DNA of 64,000 nucleotides, taken from the NCBI GenBank assembly GCA_001600455.1, contig BCKC01000003.1, positions 5,035,299 through 5,099,298 on the forward strand. Reading direction: 5' to 3'. The position numbers and the translations under genes were made by a program. This DNA is from Endocalyx cinctus. Its lineage: Eukaryota > Ascomycota > Sordariomycetes > Amphisphaeriales > Apiosporaceae. Of the stretch, positions 47,390-58,678 are shown in pieces. The notes below the pieces were generated by a model. The model had not been told where the DNA came from and searched no databases. It saw only the letters and a program-made list of their open reading frames with translations. Within the stretch, counting starts at the first letter, position 1; each line of letters starts with the position of its first letter.

Positions 47390-48895
47390 TTACCTGATGG
47401 TTAAAGTATGCGAGGACCCGCTAGCTTTCCGCTCATTCACAAACGTATCCGTTGACGCCCATGTCTTCGAACTCCCGTCATCCGTTTCCCAGCTATCACA
47501 CTGCGAACTTGAATCCACGTAAGTATGTTTTATACGGCCGTTGTCATCTTTATACCTCCGTTCCGGACCGCGGGAGGCAGAAGCGACGCCCTCGTCTATT
47601 GTGTGGAGTTCTAGATTCGCGGTAGCATCTCGAAAACGATGCTTCGGTCTGCGGAGAGACGGTTGTAGCATGAGACGACGATCGTTGCGAATATACGGCC
47701 CGCGGCGCCAGAACTCCGGCGTGGACATCGGGTAGATGATGGGAGCCGTGACAGCAACTAACCCGATCCCTAGCTCTCGGAAACCCCAAAGGTTAATGAT
47801 GATAACGGTAGGCTTTCCGATCAGAGTAATAGTGGCCCGAATAATGGCAGTTGATATGACGAAGATTGCAGACGATAGGAGAACGGAGACTCCAATTTTG
47901 CGCCGAACCGAGACCCTCAGCTGCCACAATATCGGTACCGGAATAGACATGAGGGCTGCGTCGGTGATTACATTGAACACTACGAGAACCCAAAAATTTT
48001 GGGGTCTCCAGGTGCATTCAGGACCAGGGAGAGGCCGTATCTGCCAGTTGCGAGATATGCTTTTTATACCTTACTTGTTAGATAAACTATCCCGCTTGAA
48101 GAGGCGAAACGGTCGGAAACCAGGAGGAGGAGGAGGAGGAGGAGGAGGAGGAGGNNNNNNNNNNNNNNNNNGGAGGAGGAGGAGGAGGAGGAGGAGGAGG
48201 AGGAGGAGGAGGGAAGGGCGGGAGGGGGGTTCACTCACGGGCGGCACGTGAGAAGGGCCACGAAGCACAGCGTGAGATAAGAGAGACCGCAAAACCAAAA
48301 GAGAAATAAGATCGTCTTGCGGCGAAGCACGCCGAGAGTTATGCGGTTGTAGAAGAACAAGGCAGAAAACTTTAGACTCCCTACACTTTGGTTAGGAGTT
48401 GACGACCGTGGGATGAGAGGCAGAAACCGGTAGTGAAAGACGCACAGATACATCCGGTATAGATAAAGAAAGAAGCGTATTCTAGCTGAGTCCCAAATTT
48501 AAGGATGGTTATGTCGTCGTCAGACAGCTTGTCGATGATATCGGGCGTCACATCGACGCTCGCGCCGCTATAGTACGTGATATACACAATAACGATACAG
48601 GCTGTGTAAAGTAAAAAATACTATTCAAAATTAGGAGCTTCGTTCGGAGAAAACGCAGGTGTCGGTTGAAAGTACCAAAATTGCAAGATAATCGTCACCG
48701 CGAAAACCGGCAATCCCTACCGTCCGGATACGAGTGGCATATCTCAAGGCAATAATAATAACGCCTAACACATACCAGGCCTGTAGCCGACAAATCAGTT
48801 ATCAATCTCTAACCCCCGCCCGGTAAACTTACGACGCATTCAGGGATGTAGGAGTCATCCGTCGGTAAACGAACTATGGAGCTTGGGCTACGCAT
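47390..48895 (-). CDS. Pth11-like seven-helix membrane protein (fungal rhodopsin-fold domain)
   Basis: Integral membrane protein of the SAT4/rhodopsin-domain family, which includes Pth11-type putative receptors. Five exons on the minus strand: 48895-48833, 48780-48676, 48620-48452, 48380-48239 and 48059-47390 (phases 0, 0, 1, 2), giving 382 aa. Family features in order are AWYVLGVIIIALRYATRIR, GFRGDDYLAIL, WSLKFSALFFYNRIT, LTCRP then NWQIRPLPGPECTW, and LVVFNVITDAALMSIPVPIL. No CFEM domain precedes the helices. The C-terminal 130 or so residues are polar and cytoplasmic-looking. The fourth intron (48238-48060) contains an AGG microsatellite and a 17-base run of N, so its true length is unknown, but the exon ends on both sides are clear. 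Confidence 0.85.
48122..48213. repeat. (AGG)n microsatellite with assembly gap
   Basis: AGG repeats on both sides of an N-run (48155-48171), inside an intron of the Pth11-like gene. On the gene's coding strand it is a (CCT)n pyrimidine tract before the 3' splice site. Confidence 0.9.
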
Positions 48896-49884
48896 CACTT
48901 GAGGCAGTAGATTTTGCAGCCAACGTTTGGCGTTGTGGTCGACATGTCGTACAAAGGTCTTAAAGATGATTGCGCGACTAGAGGAGAAAATAATATAAAA
49001 GGGTAGAAAAAAGGGAGATTAGATATATATTTGGATACTCCTGAACCATACCGATATTACGGTTCTCACTAAGTGGAACGAACGGTCTCGTGGATCTCGG
49101 ATGTCGATCGTTAGCAAAGTTTTAAAGACAAACTTAATATAAAGATACGGATATGTCTAGACTTTGGAGGTACATATTTATTATCTACGAGTATCCAAGG
49201 CCACCCCTCCCCCTTCCCCCCTCCCCCCTCCCCCCTTCCCCCGCCCTTCTCTCTTTTCTTCGAGAAATATATATATTAGTTAATAATATCATAAAAATCT
49301 AGTTAGATCTCATCGATAAAAGGGCTACTTTTCTTCCAAGTTTTACTCAAAAGACGGCCAATCCCAACATGTTAGAATATCCCCCGAACACTTAATTGTT
49401 ACTTATAATTACGTGCTCGTACCCATACTATCATGTACTACCCTCAGCTTGGTTTAGGCTTGGGAATTTAAGTTCAAACGCACCGCACTATTAGGTCTGC
49501 CACTATCTCGAATCATTCAAGCTCGGCAGTTCAGCACAAGTCGAAATCCGCACTAAGAGATGCTGAGTTCTATCTTGCAGATTTAGTGTTTTATAGTCTT
49601 GTACTACATATGTATGTACAGGAGATCAAGAAGCAAGAATGCCAGGCTCTGAAAATATCTAATTCTAGATATTGCCACGTGTGGAGATAATTACGCAGAG
49701 AGCGTATCACACACGTAAAAGATGGTACCACCATCTAGTGTATAGCACTACAATAATAATAGTTTGCAGGAATGAAAATAGAAATCTGACAGCTACGCTT
49801 ATGAGCGAGTGCTAATTACCGTCAATCGCAAATAGGCGGGAAAGGGTTCTGTTCCCCCTTCTATTTTCTCTCCCACCAAACTCA
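48896..49884. other. Spacer upstream of the Pth11-like gene
   Basis: No supported gene. A long C/T tract at about 49206-49247 is made of repeated CCCCCCTT/CCCCCT units. A minus-strand ATG at about 48943 lies just upstream of the chosen gene start, but its frame closes quickly. Confidence 0.45.
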
Positions 49885-51782
49885 TCATACACCAGAAATA
49901 TTCAGATCTTTCCAATCTATCGGAGCTATCTCTTTACATATTTGTAAAGCACGCCACTGAGTTATGACGACCATATAGAGAAGCTGGTTCCTGGTAGTAT
50001 CGGTCGGTAAATTCTCGATATCTGCCCCCCCCCCCCCCCCCCCCCCCTGAAGAAATGCGTCTATATGGATCTGCTCATTACTCGTGTTATTGTCGTCATC
50101 TTGCCGCTCCTTTGGATTTGCCTTTTTCGAACCACCGGATCTAACGCGATTCGCGACTATGTTATGCATGCGATCTCTAATCATATCTTCGATCCATCCC
50201 ACCGCATAATTCATCCTACTGGGCTCTTGATGGCTGGTAAGGTGGAAGACTATGTCTCTGAACTCTTGGCACGTGCTGTTTTTTTCGTGATCTTCTTGTG
50301 CTTATTCTTTCATCGGGCCCTCCTTAAAAAGTTGTCAGCTTGGCCCTGAGGTCGTCAAAATCCTGAATATTAGCTATGCGTCTATTGAAGATTTCTCTAG
50401 CGTCACGTCTGGTGCTTGGCTTGTTTTGCTTGTTACTCATTATCCGAGACTCCCCTTCGTTCCAAATGTCCTCGTAGATCATCCAGTGCCCCAAGCGAAC
50501 CCTTCGTTCCTCGACAACATCACTCATAGACGCTTCCCGCGACGAAAGAACAAGTTGTAAATTTAGTGCAATGTCCGAAGATACTTCAGCCGGAAGACTC
50601 CACTTCGGCCCTCTTTTATTGCCCTGGAGTTAGTTCTAGAAATATTGTAAATACTCGCTTTCAACGATGTTATTTCTGTGTTCAAATTCCGGGCTAATCT
50701 TGTTCGGACATCATCATTCGCGAGAACCGTATCCGGATGGTAGTATCGATTCTCTACCTCTTGTATCTGTTTAGTCAGCTCCGGACCGTACGCCTCCCCA
50801 GTAGTGCGCTTCGTGGCCTCGGTGGGAGTTACTAGAGTGCTGCGGTCAGTGTAAACCGTGCCCGATAGCCCCGCCTCAAATCGCATGGCTTCAACGTCTC
50901 GCGTAATCTTATCCATGCAGTAGGGCAAGCCATCAACGTGCGAAATTCCGGTACTTCCCTGTCCATGGCGTCTTTTCTTTTTCCCGCGTTCAACTTTAGC
51001 ACTGTCCCCATCGCTAAGCTTCGCTCCGAGCTTCTACTTAACGCCCAGGGCACCTAAGCGCCGCGCCCTACCAAACCGAAAGTCCTCGCTAGTACAGGAG
51101 GAATCGACGTAAGTGGGTCGATTCTCGGGGTCGTACAGATATTACGGGATCTCACCAACGTCTCTAGGTAGGACCAGAGAAGATAATACGGTAATGAGCA
51201 AGTTGTGAGAGTGAAATACGACGTTTTGTCGGCACCAAGGAGTAGCAGCGCGCATATTACGGGTCCTCAGAAATTTTCGATACAGATCTTCGAACTTGTC
51301 GTTGCCATTTAAATCACTGCCATTCCACACGTTGCGCATCGGCGCTGACCTATTTTCTTCTAAGAACTATCCTAAGCGAACGAGGTTCCTAGCGATAGCT
51401 TCGTGGTAGCTAATGAAAGGGGAGCGATCAAGCTTGTTTACTACCTTGAGAAGCTCTGGAGCATACGCGGGAATACTCGTCCTAGACTTGTGATTCATGA
51501 TCCCTTCACTGTACACCTGAGAAGCCCCTCTTCGACAAGGGAGCGGAATTCTCGCTTAGCGTATTTCCAACGGTCATGTTTTCCCAGCTCGTTAGCGAGC
51601 CCTTGTAGAACTTGGGCAATCTCCTGATACCAGACAAGGTACGATTTATCCGGGTCATCCTCGTCGGGAATTAATCCTACATTTGTAGTTTTCACGAGCT
51701 TTCTCACTTCTTCCTATCGGCTCTGCCAGTATTTATATCGAACTTGAGGATTGAGATCCTTCGCCGGCGGCGTGGCAGCCAT
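49885..51782 (-). pseudogene. Degenerate gene of unknown family
   Basis: A chain of minus-strand open segments with coding-like, non-repetitive composition: from 51782 (MAATPPAKDLNPQ) through 51707-51495 (LVWYQEIAQVLQGLANEL), 51339-51142 (NDKFEDLYRKFLRTRNMRA), 50928-50563 (GPELTKQIQEVENRYYHPDT), 50527-50324 and 50214-49885. They are separated by stops and frame changes. I could not join them by introns with acceptable signals. Several interrupting stops (TAG at about 51716-51714, TAG after LVRLG, TAA after DVGEIP) could come from CAG or CAA by a single C-to-T change. A 23-C homopolymer (50025-50047) interrupts the last segment. No family is recognised. A multi-exon functional gene is a less likely alternative. 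Confidence 0.45.
50025..50047 (+). repeat. Poly(C) tract of 23 nt
   Basis: Uninterrupted C-run, read as poly-Gly on the minus strand within the degenerate gene. Confidence 0.85.
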
Positions 51783-52467
51783 TAGGTCGTAAAGAAGAAT
51801 CCTGATAAAGTGTGCGTGTCAACTCAGAGAAATTCATAACCAGTGAGACAATAACAATGAAAAATCCGATCCAGAGGATTCAATAGCGGAAAGTAATTAG
51901 GATTGGTTGATTCGATTTAAGACAACTGCATCCGAGCAAAGAATTTATTAGTCTACGCTTATCGGATTCGGTTGCTAGTTAAATCAAACATTCCAGTAGA
52001 ATATAATATTCAATGTAGAAACGGCCAGTCCGCTCACTAGCTTAGCTGAGACAAAGGATGGGGTGACAAAGATAGAGTTGGACACACCAATAACTACTAA
52101 GACTGTAATAAGTATCCTTTCTCTTTATGAGTTCGCCTAACGATCAACGAGAAAGAGGTGTCGCTCGCATAAGATATAGGCTTCAAGTGACTATGAACCA
52201 TGTCACTTTCGCGTGTTGTGTCACAATCTGAGCAAGATTCTTTGTTATCGATTTTCCTAGTACACACACAGTATACTAGGCTACTAGAAGTGGCCCGGGG
52301 AGAAAGAGAAATAATGATGAGCGAAGAGAGAGAAAGTGTGTGTGTGTGTGTGTGTGTGTGTGAGTGAGATAGAGGGACCGAGATAGCGAGAGAGAAAGGG
52401 TGATAAAACCCATTGGCGTAGTCTAAACCGGAGAATTAGAGCTTCTCGTCTTCTCCAATTATCGAAT
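51783..52467. other. Spacer upstream of the SET gene
   Basis: Promoter region of the SET-domain gene. A (GT)n microsatellite (52336-52362) and GAGA-rich words occur within 130 bp of the start codon. Confidence 0.5.
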
Positions 52468-54109
52468 ATGACTACAAATAAACAGATAGGACCTGATTCC
52501 TTCTATGAGATCAAGGAGACGATCGGAAAGGGTAAAGGGTGCTTTGCCACAAGGGATTTGGACCCCGGGACAATCATATTATCCGAAAACTACTTTTTCA
52601 TATGCCACGGCAGGTCTGATGCCTGGTATGTCAACTTGGTTAGTCAGTGGGAGAAGCTCTCGACCGAGGCAAGAAAAGACCTTTTATCACTTCAAGGATT
52701 TATAAGGAGCGAGAATGCTGCGAGCTATCGAGCGAGTTTGATGAGGGCGATACCTCGGACAGCTCAAGAGAAGCCGGAAAACTACTACGATGAGCTATAC
52801 GCCGCTATGGAGATAGTATCAACAAACGCTTTCGGCTTAGATGAAAATTTCCTCGAGGATCTTGAGGGTAGACACCAGGATGGAGTGAGCCTGTTATTCC
52901 TAGAGGCTAGCAAGTTTAATCATTCGTGCGATCCCAACACGACGTGGCGCATAGACGAGTCCAAAGGCATATGGACGGGTGTTACGATGCATCCCGTTAA
53001 GGCAGGAGAGGAGCTTAGCGGTAAGTTTAAATACATTTCCTCTTCTTGGAAGCACCGTAGTTACCCTTGGTATATTTCTTACTCACATATTTATTCTAGT
53101 AAGTGAATATTGATATTCTTCCTCGACAACAGTCACAGGCATTGCCAGAAATAGTAGTAGAAGATCATTCTAATTTTATCGAGTTATGACAATTATATCT
53201 CCGCCTCCGCAGATCTCCTATATACCTCTTGGGCCATTAAGACGAGATCGGCAAAAGTTACTGGAAGCATCTTGGGGATTTACCTGCTCATGCAGAAGGT
53301 GCACGGGGGGCGATAAGACGTACGAGGATCGGTTAGTATTTGAAAACCATTCTTGCTAATTATAGTTGATGATTACCAGGGTAGAACTGCCCACCTTGGA
53401 GCATCTACCCAGAGTCCTCACAAACACATTAAAATTATATACGATGCGGCACATATTGACTTTGATACCATAGCCTCGAGGAACTAGTGAGAGAAGCGAA
53501 AGGGAATGTAAGACAAGGGGCAGCTGGACGGATTGCTCCAACTGGCCCCCCTATTCCCCCTCCCCCAGGCGGCTACCCTCCAGGTTTCGGTCCTGCTCCC
53601 GTAGGTGGGCCTCCTCCGACCGGACCTTCTCCAACCAGACCCCATCCAGCCGGACCTACTCTAGCTGTCCCACCTCTAGGTGGTCCAGCTTATGGAGTCT
53701 TGTTTTCCGGGAATATATCAAATTTATTTAACAATCCAGAAGTGAAACAACGAAACAAGCAGTTTGATAGAAGAATCAAGCTTTTGGAGACCCTAGACTG
53801 GCCAGCAGCATTATTCTTTACGTGAGTAGGGCCACATGTAATTTCCCGTTCCAGATACTGATCTTGAATCGTCATATTAGAGCTGAAATGGCGTCCCGTT
53901 TCAATTACGAAAATTCGACGGATCAACTTGCAATCGGAAATGAAGAGATCGCCGAACTTTTCACTGATTTGGCATGGGAGTATGCCCGGTTGGCACGCCG
54001 GGTTGGCTATCGCGCCTTCTCATTCCCATCCCCTTGGGTAGCAGACGTGGAAAAGTTGGTGGTCAAATTAGATAAACGATTACAGAGACATCAAAAGCTG
54101 CTGATATAG
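52468..54109 (+). CDS. SET-domain protein with proline-rich insert
   Basis: Probable protein-lysine methyltransferase-type SET protein; target unknown. Four exons give consistent phases and 425 aa: 52468-53020, 53184-53331, 53474-53821 and 53881-54109. The SET core opens with IGKGKGCFATRDLDPG (about 19-34). The signature FNHSCDPNTTW is at about 150-160, GEELS ends exon 1, and the post-SET cysteines (CSCRRC) lie in exon 2. The acceptor at 53183 was chosen because it alone keeps phase; it adds about ten residues between GEELS and ISYIPLG, an odd insertion. Exon 3 encodes a Pro/Gly-rich stretch of about 55 residues (PPIPPPPGGYPPGFGPAP), then a C-terminal helical tail. Intron 2 (53332-53473) is supported by the DR|LEELVREAKG join. 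Confidence 0.72.
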
Positions 54110-54419
54110 GGATGAGCTGTATTATTACGATTATGGAGCTAACACGATCGACATCAACATCAATATTTAGAGGATCCACTGGGATACAGATGGCATAGGA
54201 AAACACGAAAACACTCCATGGTAAATGCCAATGTGTAGTTTTTTTTTTAAGCTATTTTAATGTAGCCTTACCGTGTATTGGCTGTATTTATCATTGATAA
54301 ATATGTTAAGCTACAATACGTGCTTAGAACTAAATATTCACGTCTCGCGATCTCATTTAAATAACCAAAATTCCTTCCTCGGTGTCACCGCGCAGATAAA
54401 TATCGGTTCACTTCTAATA
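54110..54419. other. Convergent spacer, SET and thioesterase genes
   Basis: Short 3' spacer; nothing recognisable beyond a T-run near 54240. Confidence 0.5.
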
Positions 54420-55476
54420 TCATATTTTACTTTGGCCTTGTTTCCGCTCCGACGTATTCCTCTTTCCATCGAGGATGAGAGCAACGTGGTGACTCAAGGC
54501 AACGATATCGCCGGCATCATCCATGACGACGACTTCATAATCGAAACGCCCATTCTTTATTCCTTTACTCCGTACCCGCACAAATAACCACTTTACGCCC
54601 TGCGGTGGGAGCGACTTTTTTATGTCTAGGTTGAGCACCAGGGTAGGATACCAAAACCAAGACGCGCTCCCACTCTCTTCGGCCCTCTTCCCCTTCCCCT
54701 CGATCAGACGACTTCCGTTTTTTTCTCGAGATGTCATGGCCTCGATCATTTGTGGCCACATATCGCAGACGAAGCCGACGCTCTCGTTCGTGAATGGCTC
54801 ACCCGACTCGAAACATAGCCACTCGTCACAAAAGCTAGGAATATCTGGTTGATATTCCTCACGCAGAACGTGTATTCTCACGCGGGTTGCCGCCTTGCGG
54901 ATATGCGGCAAGGGGTTTCCCTTCCACTCGGACCAGTACGAATCCGAGCGGTCGGAAGCGAGCAAGCGTAGGTCAGCCGGTGGCGGGGGCGGAAGTAGAG
55001 ACCATCCCGTTTCGAGACTTAGTCCGTCCTCTTTCTCGATATCGGAGTTGGTCAGATACGCAACGACTTCTTCTCGATGATCCTGTATTACGGTGACGTG
55101 AACGGTAGAGGTGCGACGTCCAAGCTTCACGTCGCGCACCCGCACGGTGGCGAGCCCTCTCCGGGTTCGCCTGAGAAACTCGACGTGAGCAGCGATGGTG
55201 TGGGGCTGAGCCTGGGACGCCAGCGTCGTCCTAAAATGAATGGCAGCGACGCGAAGCAAGACGGACGTCACGACACCACCATGAGGTACTAAAGGTCAAC
55301 GTGCGAATGCATTTGTTTAGTAAACGCGGCCGTCATACTAGGGTGCGAGTCGAATTTGGAACTTGGAAGCTCATTCACTAACCTGAGCCTATGCACCACT
55401 CGTTTAGAAAGTCGGCATCGTATGTGTGAGAGTCTCTTGCTTTTACGTGTATTGCCTGGGAAAATGTAGGCGTCAT
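54420..55476 (-). CDS. Acyl-CoA thioesterase-like protein (TesB/hotdog fold)
   Basis: Thioesterase-like superfamily member, expected to hydrolyse acyl-CoA thioesters. Two exons on the minus strand: 55476-55383 and 55288-54420 (phase 1), giving 320 aa. Exon 1 starts MTPTFSQAIHVKARDSHTYD and its end DFLNEWCIGS joins exon 2 at VPHGGVVTSVLLRVAAIHF, re-creating the family's conserved HTY...WCIGSVPHGG block. Exon 2 alone has no ATG at its start, which supports the upstream exon. The second half includes SFCDEWLCFESGEPF and WFWYPTLVLNLDIKKSLP. The conserved C-terminal block GRFDYEVVVMDDAGDIVALSHH ends the second hotdog. An exact TACTCCGTA motif (54566-54574) lies inside the coding sequence. Confidence 0.87.
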
Positions 55477-56951
55477 AATTCTTTGGTTTAAGAATAGTTT
55501 TGTAATGAATGGATGTAGTAGAAGCTTGACTTAGAAATATAAAAGATGTCAAGAAAGAGAAGCGGATTCGCGTGAAATACTTACTATCTACAAAGTAGGT
55601 TGAGTACTTAAGTACTTACTTAGTTATGGTAAGTAAGACATTAGAAGCCGACACCTTGTAATCTAAATACCGGTTTACCTCGGTCCCCGCACTATTTTGT
55701 AACTATCCACCACACTACAATAAGTACCTAGGCAGCTAGGTTACAGTACTACTAGGTACTCCTGATGGCCCTGCTGCCCTGCAGCCTGGCTTAGTATAGG
55801 TACTTAGTCAGGCCGCTAGGGCCTAGGTTAGGTACGTAGCCCCTATATTATCATCTCCACCCCCGCCTTTTCTATACAAAGTATATACCTAGGTACCTTA
55901 CCTTAGGTACTTTCCCCTACATTTTATCTCAATTATGATAATTGTTTTTCATGGCCGCGAGGGAATGAGCGTACTTACGAAAGAATTCTATCGTGATTCC
56001 TTGTCATGACGAGCTGGAGAAGAGAAAATGAGTGTATTATACCGCGTACTTACTTTTGCTCCTGTACATACTTAGTAAGAATTGGAGTTATAATGAGTGG
56101 ATTTAAAGTGAAAGAAGAGCTATTAAGAAATATCGAAAGGATTGCAGTTCAAGCAAGGCTAACCAGCCGGATCATTATTTACTTTCATCATATCCTTTTG
56201 ACGAGGTATATATATCTGCGTAAAGTTGCGAGCATCACATCGGTATTTATCGGAGACAACTTACTATTACTATTCACAGATGGTGACTTTCAACAGGCCG
56301 CTTTACGCTCTAGATCCAAAACAAGTCATAGTTAAATTTACTTCCTGCTATCAAAGTCCCCTTTGCTCCCCCACGTATAATCCATGGCGTTTTAGGATTT
56401 TTTCCATGCTAACATACGGCGATATTAGGTTGACTCATTTCCCCTTCAACTAATGCAAGGCGCATAGAAAATAACGTGATATATACAATCAAGTCTGCAA
56501 GCTTTGTCGTTGATATGGTGATACTAAATGTTAAATCCTTAAATCCGGGTGGGTGCATAGAAAAGAATGGATACGTTCATAATCTTTTATGGGTTTTTTT
56601 TCGAGATCTGATCTGCATAACTATCCTTCATCGGATAAATTTAGTATCGTGAGTTAATAATACGCCAACACTACACTATACCCGCGATGAATTCATGATG
56701 CTCACACGGCCGTCTAGCTATGTGATATTTTGTATCTTTCCAATATGGAGAACGCGGATTTAAGAAAGTCAATGACCGTGTCGAAAAAGTTTAAATGGAA
56801 AACGATTCCGGAATCAATCTTCTTTTTCTTCCTCTTCTTCTCCCTACTTACTTATACAACTTCACTTCATCCACTTACACCTTTTTCTCCCCCTTCAATA
56901 TAAATTCATATATATATATATATATCATCTTCCGAAATACTTTATACTATC
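55477..56951. other. Divergent spacer with CCTAGGTA repeats
   Basis: About 1.5 kb without a supported gene. CCTAGGTA/GCAGCCTGGC-type repeats fill about 55600-55910. A short (AT)n tract and CT-rich leader precede the dehydrogenase start. Confidence 0.5.
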
Positions 56952-57947
56952 ATGTCTCGCTACGCCGAAGCTTACAAAACGCCCGCCGGGCCTGGTGACG
57001 CCCGCCCGACAGCACTCCAGATCGTCAAAGACGAGGGTCGAGAGGGTTCCATGGGTGACAAGGTTTTCCTCGTTACCGGCTGCTCTTCAGGCATTGGCGT
57101 AGAGACTGCTCGAGCCCTGGTGGCTACCGGCGCCAAAGTCTTTCTGGCTGTACGCGACATCGAGAAGGGTAAATCGACGTGCGCGTCTTTTCTCGAAGAA
57201 GGCCGCGTGCAACTTTTGAAGCTCGATACGAGTAGCGTGGAATCTGTTCGTGCCTGCGCGGCCGAGTTTTTGAAGCAGTCCTCTACTCTGAACCTTCTCG
57301 TTTGCAACGCCGGCGTGATGATGATACCCGCGCGGGAAGAAACCGCCGACGGCTTCGAGGCACAGCTCGCTACAAATCACCTCGGTCACTTCCTTCTCTT
57401 CTGGCTTCTGAAAGACGCCATGCTGAAGGCGTCCGCGGCGACGCCAGACTTCGGCTCGAGGCTAATCCACGTCGCCAGCTCCGGTCACCACGCATCAGAG
57501 ATCATCTTTGACGATTTTCAACTCGAGAAAGAGGGCGCCTATACGGCAGCCATCGGTTACGGCCAGAGCAAGCTTGCGCAAATTTATACGGCGAATTACG
57601 TGGACCGTCATTTTGGCCCCCGGGGTATTCATGCCCTTAGTCTCATGCCCGGCGGTATCATGACCAACCTGCAACAGCATATACCCCAGAGCGTCAAGGA
57701 CGAATGGGCGACGAACCCGGTGTCGCAAAATTTCTTGCAGAACACGGAGCAGGGTGCGGCGACCACCGTTTGGGCAGCCATCGGGCGTGAGTGGGAAGGA
57801 AAGGGCGGGAAATACCTGGAGGATTGCGCCGTAGCGAAGCCCGAGCCTTTTGTTCCTGGAATGGCTGGTATTACCGATTTTACGTACGACGAAGCTAAAG
57901 AGACAAAGACCTGGGAACTTACCCTCCGCACCCTGAACCTCTCTTAA
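56952..57947 (+). CDS. Short-chain dehydrogenase/reductase
   Basis: NAD(P)-dependent oxidoreductase of the classical SDR type, similar in layout to fungal retinol-dehydrogenase or WWOX-like SDRs; substrate unknown. Single exon, 331 aa. The cofactor motif TGCSSGIG is at 42-49, NAG at 119-121, the catalytic Ser at about 176-177 (HVASSGHH), and YGQSK (YxxxK) at 203-207. The N-terminal 35 residues before the Rossmann fold include TPAGPGDARPTALQIVKDEG, a lead often seen in fungal SDRs. The C-terminus (YLEDCAVAKP) also matches the group. No partner biosynthetic gene lies beside it, so a cluster role is not supported. Confidence 0.93.
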   Translation: MSRYAEAYKTPAGPGDARPTALQIVKDEGREGSMGDKVFLVTGCSSGIGVETARALVATGAKVFLAVRDIEKGKSTCASFLEEGRVQLLKLDTSSVESVRACAAEFLKQSSTLNLLVCNAGVMMIPAREETADGFEAQLATNHLGHFLLFWLLKDAMLKASAATPDFGSRLIHVASSGHHASEIIFDDFQLEKEGAYTAAIGYGQSKLAQIYTANYVDRHFGPRGIHALSLMPGGIMTNLQQHIPQSVKDEWATNPVSQNFLQNTEQGAATTVWAAIGREWEGKGGKYLEDCAVAKPEPFVPGMAGITDFTYDEAKETKTWELTLRTLNLS

Positions 57948-58678
57948 ACTGAATACGACAAGGCCCGGTATCACGACATGTTCATCCAACCATTTGACAG
58001 CCCACGCCCACCCGGCTTAGGGACGCTCAGGTTTTCAGGTTTGGCTAAGTCTGTGCTCAGGATAGTGCGTGAGCTGGATAGTAGTTGAGGAGGCTTTTAA
58101 GGAATATACGCTAGAAAAAAAGTAAATATGTAAACTTTAATATATCTTTAACTTTTTGATTTTGTAATACGAGGTAATGTTACCACGTTACTTGTTGCCT
58201 TTATCATCGATTACCACGAGCTCCTTTTTTTTTTCTTCTCTCTCTCCTAGTTTTTCTTACCTCAAATCATATATAGTATATTAACTCTTTCTTATCTGAG
58301 TAGCACCTATGCCGTAATTTTCTCTTGGTTCTCTCTCCTGAGTTCTTAAACCTGCGTCCCTGAGGTCGTGTTTGGCTTTTTGACTTTCTTGATATAGTTG
58401 TTACGGAGAAGTGGGACTGAATGGGACTTGGTATCGGAGACGTTGAATGAAGGGGTGGAATCAAGCTTGCTGACCCGGTCTGAGAGATTGGCCAATCCTG
58501 TAATCACGTATTACTTGCTCGAAAGCCATAAAAGTAGTCGATAGAGAAATATACATTATCTAATGCTAGATTTAACCAGCAGTTTGATGCTTCAATGCTC
58601 CAATTTTGTCCAAAATATTTCGATATACGAGCTTATAACACTTGAAGTAATTTGCCCATTCAGATACCATTAGAATAG
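57948..58678. other. Spacer with direct-repeat copy 1
   Basis: Downstream of the dehydrogenase. It contains the first copy (about 58395-58555) of a repeat also found on the other side of the LysM gene. The first exon of the LysM gene may be hidden here but was not found. Confidence 0.5.
58395..58555. repeat. Diverged direct repeat, copy 1
   Basis: Aligns with about 60824-60985 in the same orientation. Both contain ACGGAGAAGTGGGACTGAAT, then GGAGACGTT and GTGGAATCAA at similar spacing. In both, the plus strand reads VTEKWD followed by a stop, so this may be the end of a duplicated or relic gene. Confidence 0.7.

Noticed and set aside
53020..53213. Frameshift at the exon 1/2 junction of the SET gene
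   Set aside because: With the acceptor at 53212 the phase fails, which suggested a pseudogene. The acceptor at 53183, close after a CTAAT branch-like word, restores the frame and gives a total length divisible by three.
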